Assembly (NCBI RefSeq): GCF_024172095.1
Contig: NZ_JAMZDX010000002.1
Span: forward strand, 248,001-312,000
Source: Kitasatospora cinereorecta
Lineage (GTDB): Bacteria; Actinomycetota; Actinomycetes; Streptomycetales; Streptomycetaceae
DNA: 64,000 nt
Direction of reading: 5' to 3'
In this document: piece after piece, positions 26,502 through 35,074 of the stretch
Position numbering within the stretch: position 1 is the stretch's first letter
How the letters are laid out: every line of letters begins with the position of its first letter
The notes under the pieces: model-generated
Database searches by the model: none
Told to the model about the DNA's origin: nothing
The model's input: only the letters and a program-made list of their open reading frames with translations
Translations under genes and position numbers: made by a program

Positions 26502-27758
26502 TCAGTACCAGTTGGGTTCGACGCGGACGAAGTGCATCTTCTGCCGGCCCTCGGACTCCGCCTCGTGGCCGGACCGGCCGTCCAGGCTGACGTTCTTGCG
26601 GGAGTCGTTGTGCTGGCTGTAGCGGATGTCGCCGTCCGGGGTGACCGCGGTGACGATCGCGGTGTGGTGGATGTTGCCCTGCTTGAGGTCGGGGTTGAGG
26701 TCGTTGTCGTCCTCCAGGAAGACCAGGTCGCCCGGCTTCACCTCGGACGGCGGGACTTCGCGGCCGCCGTTGGAGACCATGAAGTCGTGCAGGTTCTGGG
26801 CGCCGCCCCAGGCGTGGCTGTGCTGCTGGCCGACGATGCCGAGGCCGAGCCAGCCGGGGTCGTCGCCGCGGTTCCAGGCGTCGCCCTCGAAGGTCCAGTC
26901 GCCCTTCATCTTCACGCCGGACTGGAACAGCGCCTCGGACGCGAAGTTGGTGCAGTTGTTCTCGTCGTCGAAGTCGCCGGACTTGTCGTTCCAGTGGGCG
27001 AGCGTCCACTCGACCATCTGCACCCGGTCGAACTTGCGGTTCGGACCGCCGCGGAGGTCCTCCTTGACGTTGTCCGGGATACCGGGCAGGTTGGCCAGCT
27101 TCACCGGGTCGGCGAGTTCCAGCTGCCGCTGCTGCTCGGGGGTGAGCGAGGACCACCAGCGGGCGACCAGGGCGGGGTCGCGACCGTCCGGGATGTCGCC
27201 GTCGAGCATGTTCAGCTGCACCTGGGAGGCCTCGCCCTGGAGCTGGTCGAGCGCCCGCTGGGGGTCGGTCTCGCAGGTGGCGCCGGCCAGCTTGCGCAGT
27301 TCGGCACTGGCCTGGTCGTCGGCCTGCCGGGCCTCGCGCAGGGCCTCCCGGATCAGGTCGGAGACCTCGTTCATGTGGGTGATCGACTCGCTGGTGACCT
27401 CGCCGGTGGTGGAGACCGTGCCGGCCTGGTCCACCTCCAGTCGGTACGCGGCGGCCAGGTCGAGCGCGCGGTGCAGGGCCTGCTGGGCGTACTCCACCGA
27501 GGAGGCGAGCCCGTCGACCACCATGGCGACGCCGCGCAGGATGTCGGCGTCGGCCTCCAGGATCCGGGCCTGCTCCTCCAGCTTCTTCCCGGCGGCCTGG
27601 CCGACCCGGTCCTTCCAGTCCTCGCGGAGCGGGCCTATCCCGTTGGCGTGCAGGTCGTCGACGGCCTGCCAGGACTCCTTCGACAGGGCGACCCAGCCCT
27701 CGGCGGCGGTCCGCAGCGAGGCCGGGTCGGCGGTGCGCAGGGCGGTGAAGTCGACCAC
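26502..27758 (-). CDS. WXG/LXG-like protein with C-terminal Amidase_6 domain (probable T7SS effector)
   Basis: 418 residues, no signal peptide. The N-terminal 130 residues are helical and resemble WXG100/LXG-type secretion domains (ESWQAVDDLHANGIGPL, then long coiled coil). A linker leads to an Amidase_6 (PF12671) cysteine-peptidase/amidase-like domain (about 245-418). Its hallmark is FDRVQMVEWTLAHWN, then NNCTNFASEALFQSGVKM with the probable catalytic Cys, and HHTAIV with the probable His. Such domains are thought to cleave peptidoglycan or amide bonds. GTG start 3 bp after the WXG100-like gene, with GGAGGGG 8 bases before it. Confidence 0.75.
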   Translation of the reverse strand: MVDFTALRTADPASLRTAAEGWVALSKESWQAVDDLHANGIGPLREDWKDRVGQAAGKKLEEQARILEADADILRGVAMVVDGLASSVEYAQQALHRALDLAAAYRLEVDQAGTVSTTGEVTSESITHMNEVSDLIREALREARQADDQASAELRKLAGATCETDPQRALDQLQGEASQVQLNMLDGDIPDGRDPALVARWWSSLTPEQQRQLELADPVKLANLPGIPDNVKEDLRGGPNRKFDRVQMVEWTLAHWNDKSGDFDDENNCTNFASEALFQSGVKMKGDWTFEGDAWNRGDDPGWLGLGIVGQQHSHAWGGAQNLHDFMVSNGGREVPPSEVKPGDLVFLEDDNDLNPDLKQGNIHHTAIVTAVTPDGDIRYSQHNDSRKNVSLDGRSGHEAESEGRQKMHFVRVEPNWY

Positions 27759-27761
27759 GGC

Positions 27762-28082
27762 TCAGGCCCCTCCGTTCAGGTCGCGGGAGGCGAGGTCGAG
27801 CCGGCGGACGGACTCCTGTTCGGCGCTGTCGTAGGAGTGCGCGGAGTCCCGGAGCTGGTCGGCGTAGGTGTGCAACTGGCCGACGACCGACGCCATGTGG
27901 GTCTGCCAGGCGTCGGCGCAGTCGCGCAGCGCCGGTCCGGAGGCGAACCCGGGGTGCTTCGCGGCGGCGGTGAGGCTGCCGTCCAGCCAGTGCCCGGACT
28001 TGGTGCCGAGCTGCGAGGAGCTGCCCCGGACGGCCTCGGCGGCGGTGTGCAGGCCCGCCGTTCGGATGTGGATGTCGTTCAT
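27762..28082 (-). CDS. WXG100-like type VII secretion substrate or partner
   Basis: 106 residues, helix-turn-helix hairpin character, with HWLDGSLTAAA at the turn and a C-terminal YDSAEQESV resembling the YxxxD/E export signal of type VII substrates. It immediately precedes the Amidase_6 effector and probably dimerises with its N-terminal domain for export. No ESX secretion machinery genes are in the window. Confidence 0.68.
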   Translation of the reverse strand: MNDIHIRTAGLHTAAEAVRGSSSQLGTKSGHWLDGSLTAAAKHPGFASGPALRDCADAWQTHMASVVGQLHTYADQLRDSAHSYDSAEQESVRRLDLASRDLNGGA

Positions 28083-28200
28083 GTGCTTCCCCCGTTCGGC
28101 CCGGTGGGTTGCCCGGGCGCCCGTCGTGACAGGGGGAGGACGTCGATCACCGCCCGGCGGTTCCCGGTGGTACGCCCCGGGAAGCGCCACAGCGGACAAG

Positions 28201-28233
28201 CAGCCCCGGACCCTCGCCGTGGGTCCGGGGCTG
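28201..28233. terminator. Terminator downstream of the ureide operon's last gene
   Basis: CAGCCCCGGACCC and GGGTCCGGGGCTG pair over a 7-base loop. It lies 67 bp after the 8-oxoguanine deaminase stop on the minus strand. The rest of 28083-28300 holds only promoter space for the WXG100-like gene. Confidence 0.8.
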
Positions 28234-28300
28234 CGCTCCGTCGGCCCGGGGGCCGGGGAGTCCGGGTCGCACCGTCCCTGGTGCGGCCCGGAGTTCGGGG

Positions 28301-29686
28301 TCAGACGCCGCGGGAGGCGAGCTCCTGGGCGGCGCGCTTGCAGGCGAGGGCGATCTGGTCCTCGTTGACGGTGGTCAGGGTGTTGTTCTCGACGACGGCG
28401 TTGCCGTTGACGAACAGGACGGACAGCGGCGGGAGGGCGCCGAAGGTGAGGGCGGCGACCGGGTCGGCGATCGAGGAGTGCATGATGCCGTCGATCTTCC
28501 AGAGCGCCAGGTCGGCCAGCTTGCCGGCCTCGATGGAGCCGATCTCGTGGTGCCGGCCGAGCACCCGGGCGCCGCCCATGGTGCCCAGGCGCAGCGCCTG
28601 ACGGCCGGTCAGCGCGGTCGGGTAGCCGTGCAGACGGTTGATCAGCAGGGCGTTGCGCAGCTCGGTGCCGAGCTCGCCGGACTCGTTGGAGGCGGTGCCG
28701 TCGACGCCGAGGCCGACCGGGACGCCGGCCTTGAGCATGTCGGGGACGCGGGCGATGCCGGCGGCGAGGCGGGCGTTGGAGGAGGGACAGTGCGCCACAC
28801 CGGTGCCGGTCTCGGCGAACTTGGCGATGTCGGAGTCGTTCATGTGGACGCAGTGGGCCATCCACACGTCCTCGCCGAGCCAGCCGGTGGACTCGAAGTA
28901 GTCGGTCGGGCCCATGCCGAAGAGCTGCTTGCAGAACTCCTCCTCCTCGGCGGTCTCCGAGCCGTGGGTGTGCAGGCGCACGCCCTTGCGGCGGGCCAGC
29001 TCGGCGGACTGCTTGAGCAGTTCGGTGGAGACCGAGAAGGGGGAGCAGGGGGCGATGGCGACGTGCAGCATCGAGCCGAAGGAGGAGTCGTGCCACTTGT
29101 CGACGGCCGCCTCGGAGGCGATCAGGATGTCCTCGGTCTCCTCGACCGCGTGGTCCGGCGGCAGGCCGCCGTCCTTCTTGCTGCGGTCCATGGAGCCGCG
29201 CAGCGCGGTGAAGCGCATGCCGAGCTGCTGGACGGCCTCGATGGAGGCGCCGAGGATGTCGCCGCCGCCCTGCGGGAAGACGTAGTGGTGGTCGCTGGCG
29301 GTGGTGCAGCCGGACTTGAGCAGTGCGGCGGCGGAGCCGAGCGTGGCGGCGTGGACGAGCTTGTCGTCGATCCGGGCCCAGGTCGGGTAGAGCGCGACCA
29401 GCCAGTCGAAGAGGATGTTGTCCTGGGCCAGGCCGCGGGTGATCCACTGGTAGAAGTGGTGGTGGGTGTTGACCAGGCCCGGGGTGATCAGGTGGCCTTC
29501 GCCGTTGATCCGGCGCACCACGTTGTCCAGCCACTGCGGGGCCGGGCCGTCGCCGACCGACTCGATCGTGTTGCCGAGGATGACGACGTGGCCGCGGGCG
29601 TACTCGGTGTCGTTGGCGTCGACCGTGGCGATGGCGACGTTCTCGATCACGATCCGCTGGTCGGCGGGCGGGGGCTGGACTGCCAT
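28301..29686 (-). CDS. 8-oxoguanine deaminase (amidohydrolase)
   Basis: 461 residues of the metallo-dependent amidohydrolase fold. Metal site TPGLVNTHHHFYQW (HxH), then HTHGSET, MAHCVHM and LGVDGTASNE. The family includes 8-oxoguanine deaminase and atrazine chlorohydrolase-like enzymes. The surrounding urate genes favour 8-oxoguanine deaminase, which converts 8-oxoguanine to uric acid. It starts inside the end of the permease gene (40-bp overlap), so translation is coupled. It is the last gene of the uraD operon, followed by a terminator. Confidence 0.85.
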   Translation of the reverse strand: MAVQPPPADQRIVIENVAIATVDANDTEYARGHVVILGNTIESVGDGPAPQWLDNVVRRINGEGHLITPGLVNTHHHFYQWITRGLAQDNILFDWLVALYPTWARIDDKLVHAATLGSAAALLKSGCTTASDHHYVFPQGGGDILGASIEAVQQLGMRFTALRGSMDRSKKDGGLPPDHAVEETEDILIASEAAVDKWHDSSFGSMLHVAIAPCSPFSVSTELLKQSAELARRKGVRLHTHGSETAEEEEFCKQLFGMGPTDYFESTGWLGEDVWMAHCVHMNDSDIAKFAETGTGVAHCPSSNARLAAGIARVPDMLKAGVPVGLGVDGTASNESGELGTELRNALLINRLHGYPTALTGRQALRLGTMGGARVLGRHHEIGSIEAGKLADLALWKIDGIMHSSIADPVAALTFGALPPLSVLFVNGNAVVENNTLTTVNEDQIALACKRAAQELASRGV

Positions 29687-31119
29687 GGTGTGACTCCAAT
29701 GGGGGAGGGCGTACGGCGGGCGCCGACGTGGTGGAAGAGCAGGTTGAGCAGGACGGCTGCCAGGCAGCCGGCCGAGATGCCGGAGTGCATCAGGGTCCGC
29801 ACGGCCTCCGGGAAGGCGTCGTAGAAGGTCGGGGCGGCGATCGGGACGAGGCCGACCCCGAGCGACACCGACACCAGGACGGTGTTGGCTCCGGACTCCA
29901 TGCCGGCCTCGGCGAGGGTGCGTATGCCGCTGGCGGCGACCGTGCCGAAGAGCACGATCCCGGCGCCGCCCAGGACGGGCTGCGGGACCAGCGACACCAC
30001 CGACCCGAGGACCGGGAAGAGGCCCAGCAGGATCAGGATGCCTCCGCCCGCCGCCACCACGAAGCGGCTGCGGATCCTGGTCAGCGCCACCAGCCCGATG
30101 TTCTGGGCGAAGGCGCTGCACGCGAAGCCGTTGAGGACCGGGCTGAGCGCGGTGGCCAGGCCGTCGGCGCGCAGGCCGGCGGCGAGGGTGGCCTCGTCGG
30201 CCTCCCGCTCGACGATCCGGCCGAGTGCCAGCATGTCGGCGGTGGACTCGGTCATCGAGACCACCATGACGATGCAGAGCGAGACGATCGCGGCGGCGTC
30301 GAACACCGGGGCGCCGAAGTGGAACGGGGAGGGCAGGGCGAAGACCTCGGCGTCCCGGACGCCGCCGAAGTCGGCGAGCCCGAGCGGGAAGGCGGCGGCG
30401 GCGCCGATCACCAGTCCGACGAGCAGGGACAGCTGCTGCCAGAAGCCGCGGAGCAGCCGGTTGCAGAGGACCACCGCGGTGAGGGTGAACGCGGCGAGGC
30501 CGATGGCCCGGACGGAGCCGTAACCGGGGGCGGCGGGTGAGCCGCCGCGCGCCCAGTTGACCGCGACCGGCAGCAGGGACACCCCGATGAGGGTGATCAC
30601 GGTGCCCTGGACGACCGGCGGGAAGAACCTGATGAGCTTGCAGAAGTACGGTGCCGCGAGAAGGCACAGGGTTCCCGCGACGATCACCGCGCCGAAGATC
30701 ACCGGCAGGGCGTCCTTCGGGCCGTGCTCCTCGGCGATCGCCAGCATCGGGGCGACGCCGGCGAACGAGACGCCGTTCACGAACGGCAGTCGGGCGCCGA
30801 TCCGCCACACCCCCAGGGTCTGGAGGAGGGTGGCCAGTCCGGCGGTGAACAGGCTGGCCGAGATCAGCAGGGCGAGCTCGGCGGGGGAGAGTCCCACGCC
30901 GGCGCCGACGATGAGCGGGGGCGCGACGACGCCCGCGTACATCGCGGCGACGTGCTGCAGTCCGGTGCCGAAGAGCTTCAGCGGTGGCAGCAGCTCGTCC
31001 ACGGGGTGGACCTCGCGGCCGGACGGGTCGCCGGGAAGACTGGTGGACGCTCCGTCCGGCCGCGGGGGCCGGTCAGGGGTGGAACCGCCGTCGGTGGTAC
31101 GGGTGGTACGGGAATCCAT
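29647..31119 (-). CDS. NCS2-family purine (urate/xanthine) permease
   Basis: 490 residues with about 12-14 membrane segments. The nucleobase:cation symporter-2 signature QNIGLVALTRIRSR is present. Hydrophilic N-terminal 45 residues rich in Pro, Arg and Asp. The operon context (uricase before, 8-oxoguanine deaminase after) suggests uptake of urate or xanthine. The start MDSRTTRT is the last Met before the conserved core. Confidence 0.88.
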   Translation of the reverse strand: MDSRTTRTTDGGSTPDRPPRPDGASTSLPGDPSGREVHPVDELLPPLKLFGTGLQHVAAMYAGVVAPPLIVGAGVGLSPAELALLISASLFTAGLATLLQTLGVWRIGARLPFVNGVSFAGVAPMLAIAEEHGPKDALPVIFGAVIVAGTLCLLAAPYFCKLIRFFPPVVQGTVITLIGVSLLPVAVNWARGGSPAAPGYGSVRAIGLAAFTLTAVVLCNRLLRGFWQQLSLLVGLVIGAAAAFPLGLADFGGVRDAEVFALPSPFHFGAPVFDAAAIVSLCIVMVVSMTESTADMLALGRIVEREADEATLAAGLRADGLATALSPVLNGFACSAFAQNIGLVALTRIRSRFVVAAGGGILILLGLFPVLGSVVSLVPQPVLGGAGIVLFGTVAASGIRTLAEAGMESGANTVLVSVSLGVGLVPIAAPTFYDAFPEAVRTLMHSGISAGCLAAVLLNLLFHHVGARRTPSPIGVTPWQSSPRPPTSGS

Positions 31120-31314
31120 GTCGAGCCCCTCTACGTGTGCTCGTGGGCTCCGGCGCGGCCCGTGGCGCTGGAGAGTCCCGAGGGCGGGACGGCGGTGCAA
31201 GGGTCCCTCGGGCGTCTTCTCCAGCTCCCCGGGCCGGCCGCCGGGAGGCGAGCGCGGTCTCCGGTGGGTGGGGGTGGAGAAGGGTGGTGCGGTCAGGCGG
31301 GAACGGCAGCAGGG

Positions 31315-32235
31315 TCAGGCGACCGGGATGACCGGGACGACGCCCTCGCGGTGCACGGTGCCCTCGATCAGGCCGTACATCCGGTCGGCGGCGTAGTAGA
31401 CCTCGTTCTCGTTCTTGAGGCCGAAGGGCTCCAGGTCGACCAGGAAGTGGTGCTTGTTCGGGAGCTCCAGGCGGACCTCGTCCACCTCGGCCCGGTTGTT
31501 CAGCACCCGGGTGCCCATCGCGTGCAGGGTCTGCTGAAGCGAGTAGGAGTAGGTCTCCGCGAAGGCCTCCAGCATGTGGCGCTTCACGTGGTTGTACGAG
31601 CGGTTCCAGTTCGGCTGCGGCTCGTTGTCGCGGCCGTCGAAGCCGTACTTCCAGCGGGCCGTCACCTGGGTGGCCAGGATCCGGTCGTACGCCTCCTGGA
31701 GGGTGGTGTACTTGTCCTTGATGTAGCCCCAGAACTCCGAGTTGGTGGAGTTCATGACGATGAGGTCCTTGAGGCCGGAGATCACCTGGACGGTCTCGCC
31801 GTCGTAGACGACCTCGCAGGTGCGGGTCTCCTGGCCGGTGCGGACGAAGGAGTGGCCGACCTCGTCGGCGCCGATGAAGCGGGCCGAGCTGTCCGGCGTC
31901 TTGATCCGGTCCCAGGAGTACTCCTCGATCCGGATCCGGGCGCTGTGCACGACGCCGCGCTCGGTGTTGTCGACGAAGTGGCGGGCCAGGACGATGCCGA
32001 ACGCCTCGGCCGACTCGATCCCGTACTCCTTGGCGAAGGCGTACACGGTGTTCTTGGTCGTGTCGGTGGGGAGGCAGTTGGCGTTGGAACCGGTGAGGTG
32101 GACGTCCTCGAACTCGCCCTGCAGCGAGACCGAGACGTTGAGGTCCTTGATCTCGTGGCGGGTGGAGTCGCGGTAGACGCGGACGATGCGGTTCTCCGCC
32201 TTGCCGTACTGGTTCTGACCGAGTACGTGGGCCAT
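31315..32235 (-). CDS. Urate oxidase (uricase)
   Basis: Oxidises uric acid to 5-hydroxyisourate with release of hydrogen peroxide; cofactor-free. 306 residues, normal for the family. Recognisable stretches include LTGSNANCLPTDTTKNTVYAF, the ISGLKDLIVMNSTNSEFWGY substrate-binding part and LPNKHHFLVDL near the C-terminus. It follows uraH by 31 bp on the minus strand. Peroxide made here fits the catalase gene in the same cluster. Confidence 0.96.
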   Translation of the reverse strand: MAHVLGQNQYGKAENRIVRVYRDSTRHEIKDLNVSVSLQGEFEDVHLTGSNANCLPTDTTKNTVYAFAKEYGIESAEAFGIVLARHFVDNTERGVVHSARIRIEEYSWDRIKTPDSSARFIGADEVGHSFVRTGQETRTCEVVYDGETVQVISGLKDLIVMNSTNSEFWGYIKDKYTTLQEAYDRILATQVTARWKYGFDGRDNEPQPNWNRSYNHVKRHMLEAFAETYSYSLQQTLHAMGTRVLNNRAEVDEVRLELPNKHHFLVDLEPFGLKNENEVYYAADRMYGLIEGTVHREGVVPVIPVA

Positions 32236-32266
32236 GACGTGGCTCCTAAGCGTTGAGGTCGGTCTA

Positions 32267-32602
32267 CTAGCTTCCGCGGTAGACCGAGTAGCCGAACGGG
32301 TTGAGCAGCAGCGGCACGTGGTAGTGGTGCTGCGCGGGGGCGACCGTGAAGACGATCGATACCTCGGGGAAGAACGGCGTCTCGTCCGACCTGGCCGCGT
32401 AGTAGGCGGCGGTGTCGAAGAGCAGCCGGACGACCGAGCCCGCCTCCACGGCCGGCAGGTCCTTGGCCCGGCCGTCGGAGTCCGTGGCGGAGGCGCCGAG
32501 CACCTTCCAGCCACCCTCGGTGTGCAGTGCGAGCTCGACCGGGACGCCCTCGGCCGGGCGGCCGATGCTGGTGTCGAGCACGTGCGTGGAGATGCCAGTC
32601 AT
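32267..32602 (-). CDS. uraH: 5-hydroxyisourate hydrolase
   Basis: 111 residues, transthyretin-like. It opens with STHVLDTSIGRPA, contains the FFPEVSIVF and HYHVPLLLNPFGYSVY stretches, and ends in the diagnostic YRGS tetrapeptide. Converts 5-hydroxyisourate to OHCU, the step between uricase and OHCU decarboxylase. All three genes for urate-to-allantoin conversion are adjacent. Confidence 0.96.
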   Translation of the reverse strand: MTGISTHVLDTSIGRPAEGVPVELALHTEGGWKVLGASATDSDGRAKDLPAVEAGSVVRLLFDTAAYYAARSDETPFFPEVSIVFTVAPAQHHYHVPLLLNPFGYSVYRGS

Positions 32603-32653
32603 GGGTGGTGATGACCTTAACTGTGCGCAGGAGTTGACTGACCGTCGGAGGCG

Positions 32654-33157
32654 TCAGGCCTCGTCGAGCAGCCGGTTGATGCGGATGTCGTTGATCTTGC
32701 GGAGCTCCCCGCGGACGATCTCCGCCTCGGTGGCGGCGTCGTGGGGGTAGCGCTCGCGGAGCGAGGCGAGCATGGTGGCCGCGGTCCGGCCGGTCGCGCA
32801 GATCAGGAAGACGTGGCCGAACTTCGCCTCGTAGGCGGCGTTGGCCTCGTGCAGCTCGTCGAGCAGGGCGGTGTCCGCCCCCTGGATCCCGGCCTGCTCG
32901 CGCTCGGAGGTGGCGTCGCCGGTCTTGGGCGTGCCGATCCGGGCGTGGCCGGCCATGGCGTCGGCCAGGTCCTGGACCGTCAGCGACGCCATCGCGGCGG
33001 CGTTGGCCGCCAGCAGTGCGTTGCGGTCGGACCAGGGCCGGCTGGCCGCGACGGCGGCAGCCCAGCCGGGGCTGGAGCAGATCTCCAGCAGGGTCTCCTG
33101 CAGCTCGGCGGCGTCGGCCGTCGCCAGAGCGTCAAGAGCGTCGGGGTGCTTGGTCAC
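32654..33157 (-). CDS. uraD: OHCU decarboxylase
   Basis: 167 residues, helical. It decarboxylates 2-oxo-4-hydroxy-4-carboxy-5-ureidoimidazoline to S-allantoin. The conserved catalytic region is visible as HARIGTPKTGDATSEREQAG and KFGHVFLICATGRTA, followed by RYPHDAATEAEIVRGELRKINDIRI. First gene of a five-gene minus-strand operon whose promoter carries the TCAACAAANNGTTGA box. Confidence 0.95.
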   Translation of the reverse strand: MTKHPDALDALATADAAELQETLLEICSSPGWAAAVAASRPWSDRNALLAANAAAMASLTVQDLADAMAGHARIGTPKTGDATSEREQAGIQGADTALLDELHEANAAYEAKFGHVFLICATGRTAATMLASLRERYPHDAATEAEIVRGELRKINDIRINRLLDEA

Positions 33158-33191
33158 GGGTGGACCTCCTGAAGAGTGGTGCCACCCGGAA

Positions 33192-33220
33192 AAGCTAGAT
33201 CGACCACCTCAGGTCGTCAA
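33192..33220 (-). promoter_or_regulatory. Probable promoter of the uraD operon
   Basis: On the minus strand TTGACG (33215-33220) and TAGCTT (33192-33197) are separated by 17 bp. The -35 overlaps the end of the operator at 33217-33231. Confidence 0.55.
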
Positions 33221-33231
33221 CACTTTGTTGA
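33217..33231 (-). promoter_or_regulatory. Candidate AllR operator at the uraD promoter
   Basis: On the minus strand the site reads TCAACAAAGTGTTGA, an exact TCAAC-N5-GTTGA inverted repeat. Its end coincides with the -35 element. This arrangement suits a repressor. Confidence 0.65.
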
Positions 33232-33347
33232 ACTGTTGGTGGTTACGTTTTGCGACGGGCCCGGTTGTGGGGCCGTACGGTGTGCGATTCGCCAAGTGTG
33301 TCCGGTGTGGACGGTGGGACAGACTGGGCGAAGCCGGGCAGGGGGCG

Positions 33348-33719
33348 TCAGCCCTTCTCCTGCCGGTTGAGGTAGTTGTACACGGTGAACCGGCTGACGC
33401 CGAGCGCCGACGCGACCGTCTCCACCCCGTGGCGGACGGTGAACGCGCCGCGTTCCTCCAGAAGGGCCACCACGCGCTGCTTCTCGGCGCGGTCCAGCTC
33501 GGTGAGCGGACGGCCGTCGAAGGCGCGGGTCATCTCGGCCAGCAGCCGGTCCAGGGCACTGCTCAGGTGGGGCAGCCGCACGGCGACCACTGGGGCGCCG
33601 TCCCACTCCAGGACCACGTCCTCGACCTTCGCCTCGGCGGGTTCGACGGCGGTCGCGCCGACGGCGTCCAGCAGCGGCTTTATCGCCGCGGCGAGCGGGT
33701 GTTCCAGGGCGTTGCTCAC
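33348..33719 (-). CDS. Small HTH DNA-binding protein (DauR/YheO-like HTH)
   Basis: 123 residues. The C-terminal helix-turn-helix reads VETVASALGVSRFTVYNYLN (near 95-115), like the HTH of the DauR/YheO family. The N-terminal part lacks the usual PAS-like length, so it is a short member. The ATG overlaps the upstream thiamine-binding-like gene by 4 bp. It may regulate genes nearby, but no target is visible. Confidence 0.68.
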   Translation of the reverse strand: MSNALEHPLAAAIKPLLDAVGATAVEPAEAKVEDVVLEWDGAPVVAVRLPHLSSALDRLLAEMTRAFDGRPLTELDRAEKQRVVALLEERGAFTVRHGVETVASALGVSRFTVYNYLNRQEKG

Positions 33720-33994
33720 TGCGTACCCACTCCTTCCGGGGTGGTGGTGTCCTCGCTGTCCGGACCGTCCGGCAGGACGCTGACCTGCACCGAGATCCGG
33801 GTCGCGCCGGCGTCCAGGGTCTCGCGCAGCAGCCGGCCGACCGCGGCGAGCGCCTGCTCGGCGTCGCCCTCGGCGCTGGTGCCGAACGGGCCCACCGAGA
33901 CGGCCAGGCCGGCCTCGTCCACGACGCGGCGCGCGGCCTTGGCGTGGTCCGGGAAGGTGTCCAGCTCGAACGGTTCTGTCGTGAACTCAACCAT
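33716..33994 (-). CDS. MTH1187/YqgV-family thiamine-binding-like protein
   Basis: 92 residues with a ferredoxin-like fold pattern: start VEFTTEPFEL, then HAKAARRVVDEAGLAVSVGPFGTSAEG and ISVQVSVLP. The family (DUF77) binds thiamine or related ligands in a few studied cases. The ATG at 33994 is preferred to a GTG 9 bases upstream because it gives a normal family N-terminus. It forms a two-gene unit with the HTH protein, divergent from the hyi operon. Confidence 0.65.
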   Translation of the reverse strand: MVEFTTEPFELDTFPDHAKAARRVVDEAGLAVSVGPFGTSAEGDAEQALAAVGRLLRETLDAGATRISVQVSVLPDGPDSEDTTTPEGVGTQ

Positions 33995-34075
33995 CAATCG
34001 CACCTGCTCACTGTAGCGAGGGGGCTGGTTGATCAGACAGTCGGCCGGGTGGCTGGCCGGAAGGCTTCGGCGGCT

Positions 34076-34090
34076 TCAACAAATTGTTGC
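34076..34090 (+). promoter_or_regulatory. Candidate AllR operator upstream of hyi
   Basis: TCAACAAATTGTTGC matches TCAAC-N5-GTTGA at 14 of 15 positions including the spacer preference AAA. It ends 7 bp before the probable -35. Confidence 0.62.
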
Positions 34091-34097
34091 GCCGACC

Positions 34098-34127
34098 TTG
34101 ACACCCCGTCGAGCCCCCGGCAATGCT
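34098..34127 (+). promoter_or_regulatory. Probable hyi operon promoter
   Basis: TTGACA (34098-34103) and AATGCT (34122-34127) with 18 bp between. A second palindrome CTTCCGAATCGTGGAAG lies at 34147-34163 in the leader. Confidence 0.5.
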
Positions 34128-34198
34128 TCCACCAGACAGAATCCCTCTTCCGAATCGTGGAAGTTGCGGATCGGAAGAGAGAGCGAGAGGTGAACGAC

Positions 34199-35038
34199 GT
34201 GACCGCTGCCGCGAAGCACAGCTTCACGATCAACCTGTCCATCCTGTTCAGCGAGCTCCCGCTCCTCGAGCGTCCGGCCGCAGCGGCCGCCGCCGGCTTC
34301 ACCGCCGCCGAGCTCTGGTGGCCCTTCGGCCTCGAGGTCTCGCCCTCCGCGGAGGAGCTGGACGCGCTGCGCAAGGCGTTCACCGACGCCGGCGTGCAGC
34401 TCACCGGCCTCAACTTCCTCGACGACCTGGCCACCGGCGTCGCCAAGGGCACCCTGTCGGTACCCGCCGAGAGCGAGCGCTTCCGCGAGAACGTCCCGGT
34501 CGCCGTCGGCCTCGCCGAGTCCCTCGGCACCAAGGCGCTCAACGCGCTCTACGGCAACCGCATCGAGGGCGTCGACCCGGCCGTCCAGGACGAGCTCGCC
34601 CTGGAGAACCTCGTCCTCGCCGCCCGGGCCGCCCACTCCATCGGCGCGATCCTCCTGATCGAGGCGCTGAACAAGCCCGAGGCGCCCGCCTACGCGCTGG
34701 TCTCCGCCGCCGCGGCCGTCGAGGTGGTCGACAAGGTCAACGCCGCCACCGGCCTCGGCAACGCCAAGTTCCTCTGCGACCTCTACCACCTGGCCCGCAA
34801 CGGCGAGGACCTGGTCGCGGTGATCGACGAGTACGCCGACCGGATCGGCCACGTCCAGATCGCCGACAGCCCGGCCCGCAACGAGCCCGGCACCGGCGAC
34901 CTCGACTTCGAGGACCTCTTCGCCCGCCTCGCCGCCGCCGGCTACACCGGCCGGATCGGCCTCGAGTACAAGCCCTCCACCGGCGTCAGCGCCGACAGCT
35001 TCGCGTGGCTCCCGCGCGAGCTGCGCGCCGCCAAGTAA
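34199..35038 (+). CDS. hyi: Hydroxypyruvate isomerase
   Basis: 279 residues, AP-endonuclease-2-like TIM barrel. It interconverts hydroxypyruvate and tartronate semialdehyde in the glyoxylate carboligase pathway. Typical pieces: FTINLSILFSELPLLER at the N-terminus, GAELWWPF-like strand 2, IEALNKPE and HVQIADSPARNEPGTG with metal ligands. The GTG start has GAGAGG 8 bases upstream. The usual partner gene for glyoxylate carboligase (gcl) is not in the window, so the pathway is completed elsewhere. Confidence 0.88.
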   Translation: MTAAAKHSFTINLSILFSELPLLERPAAAAAAGFTAAELWWPFGLEVSPSAEELDALRKAFTDAGVQLTGLNFLDDLATGVAKGTLSVPAESERFRENVPVAVGLAESLGTKALNALYGNRIEGVDPAVQDELALENLVLAARAAHSIGAILLIEALNKPEAPAYALVSAAAAVEVVDKVNAATGLGNAKFLCDLYHLARNGEDLVAVIDEYADRIGHVQIADSPARNEPGTGDLDFEDLFARLAAAGYTGRIGLEYKPSTGVSADSFAWLPRELRAAK

Positions 35039-35074
35039 CACCCACCCGCTTCTCACGTACGAAGGATCACCGCG

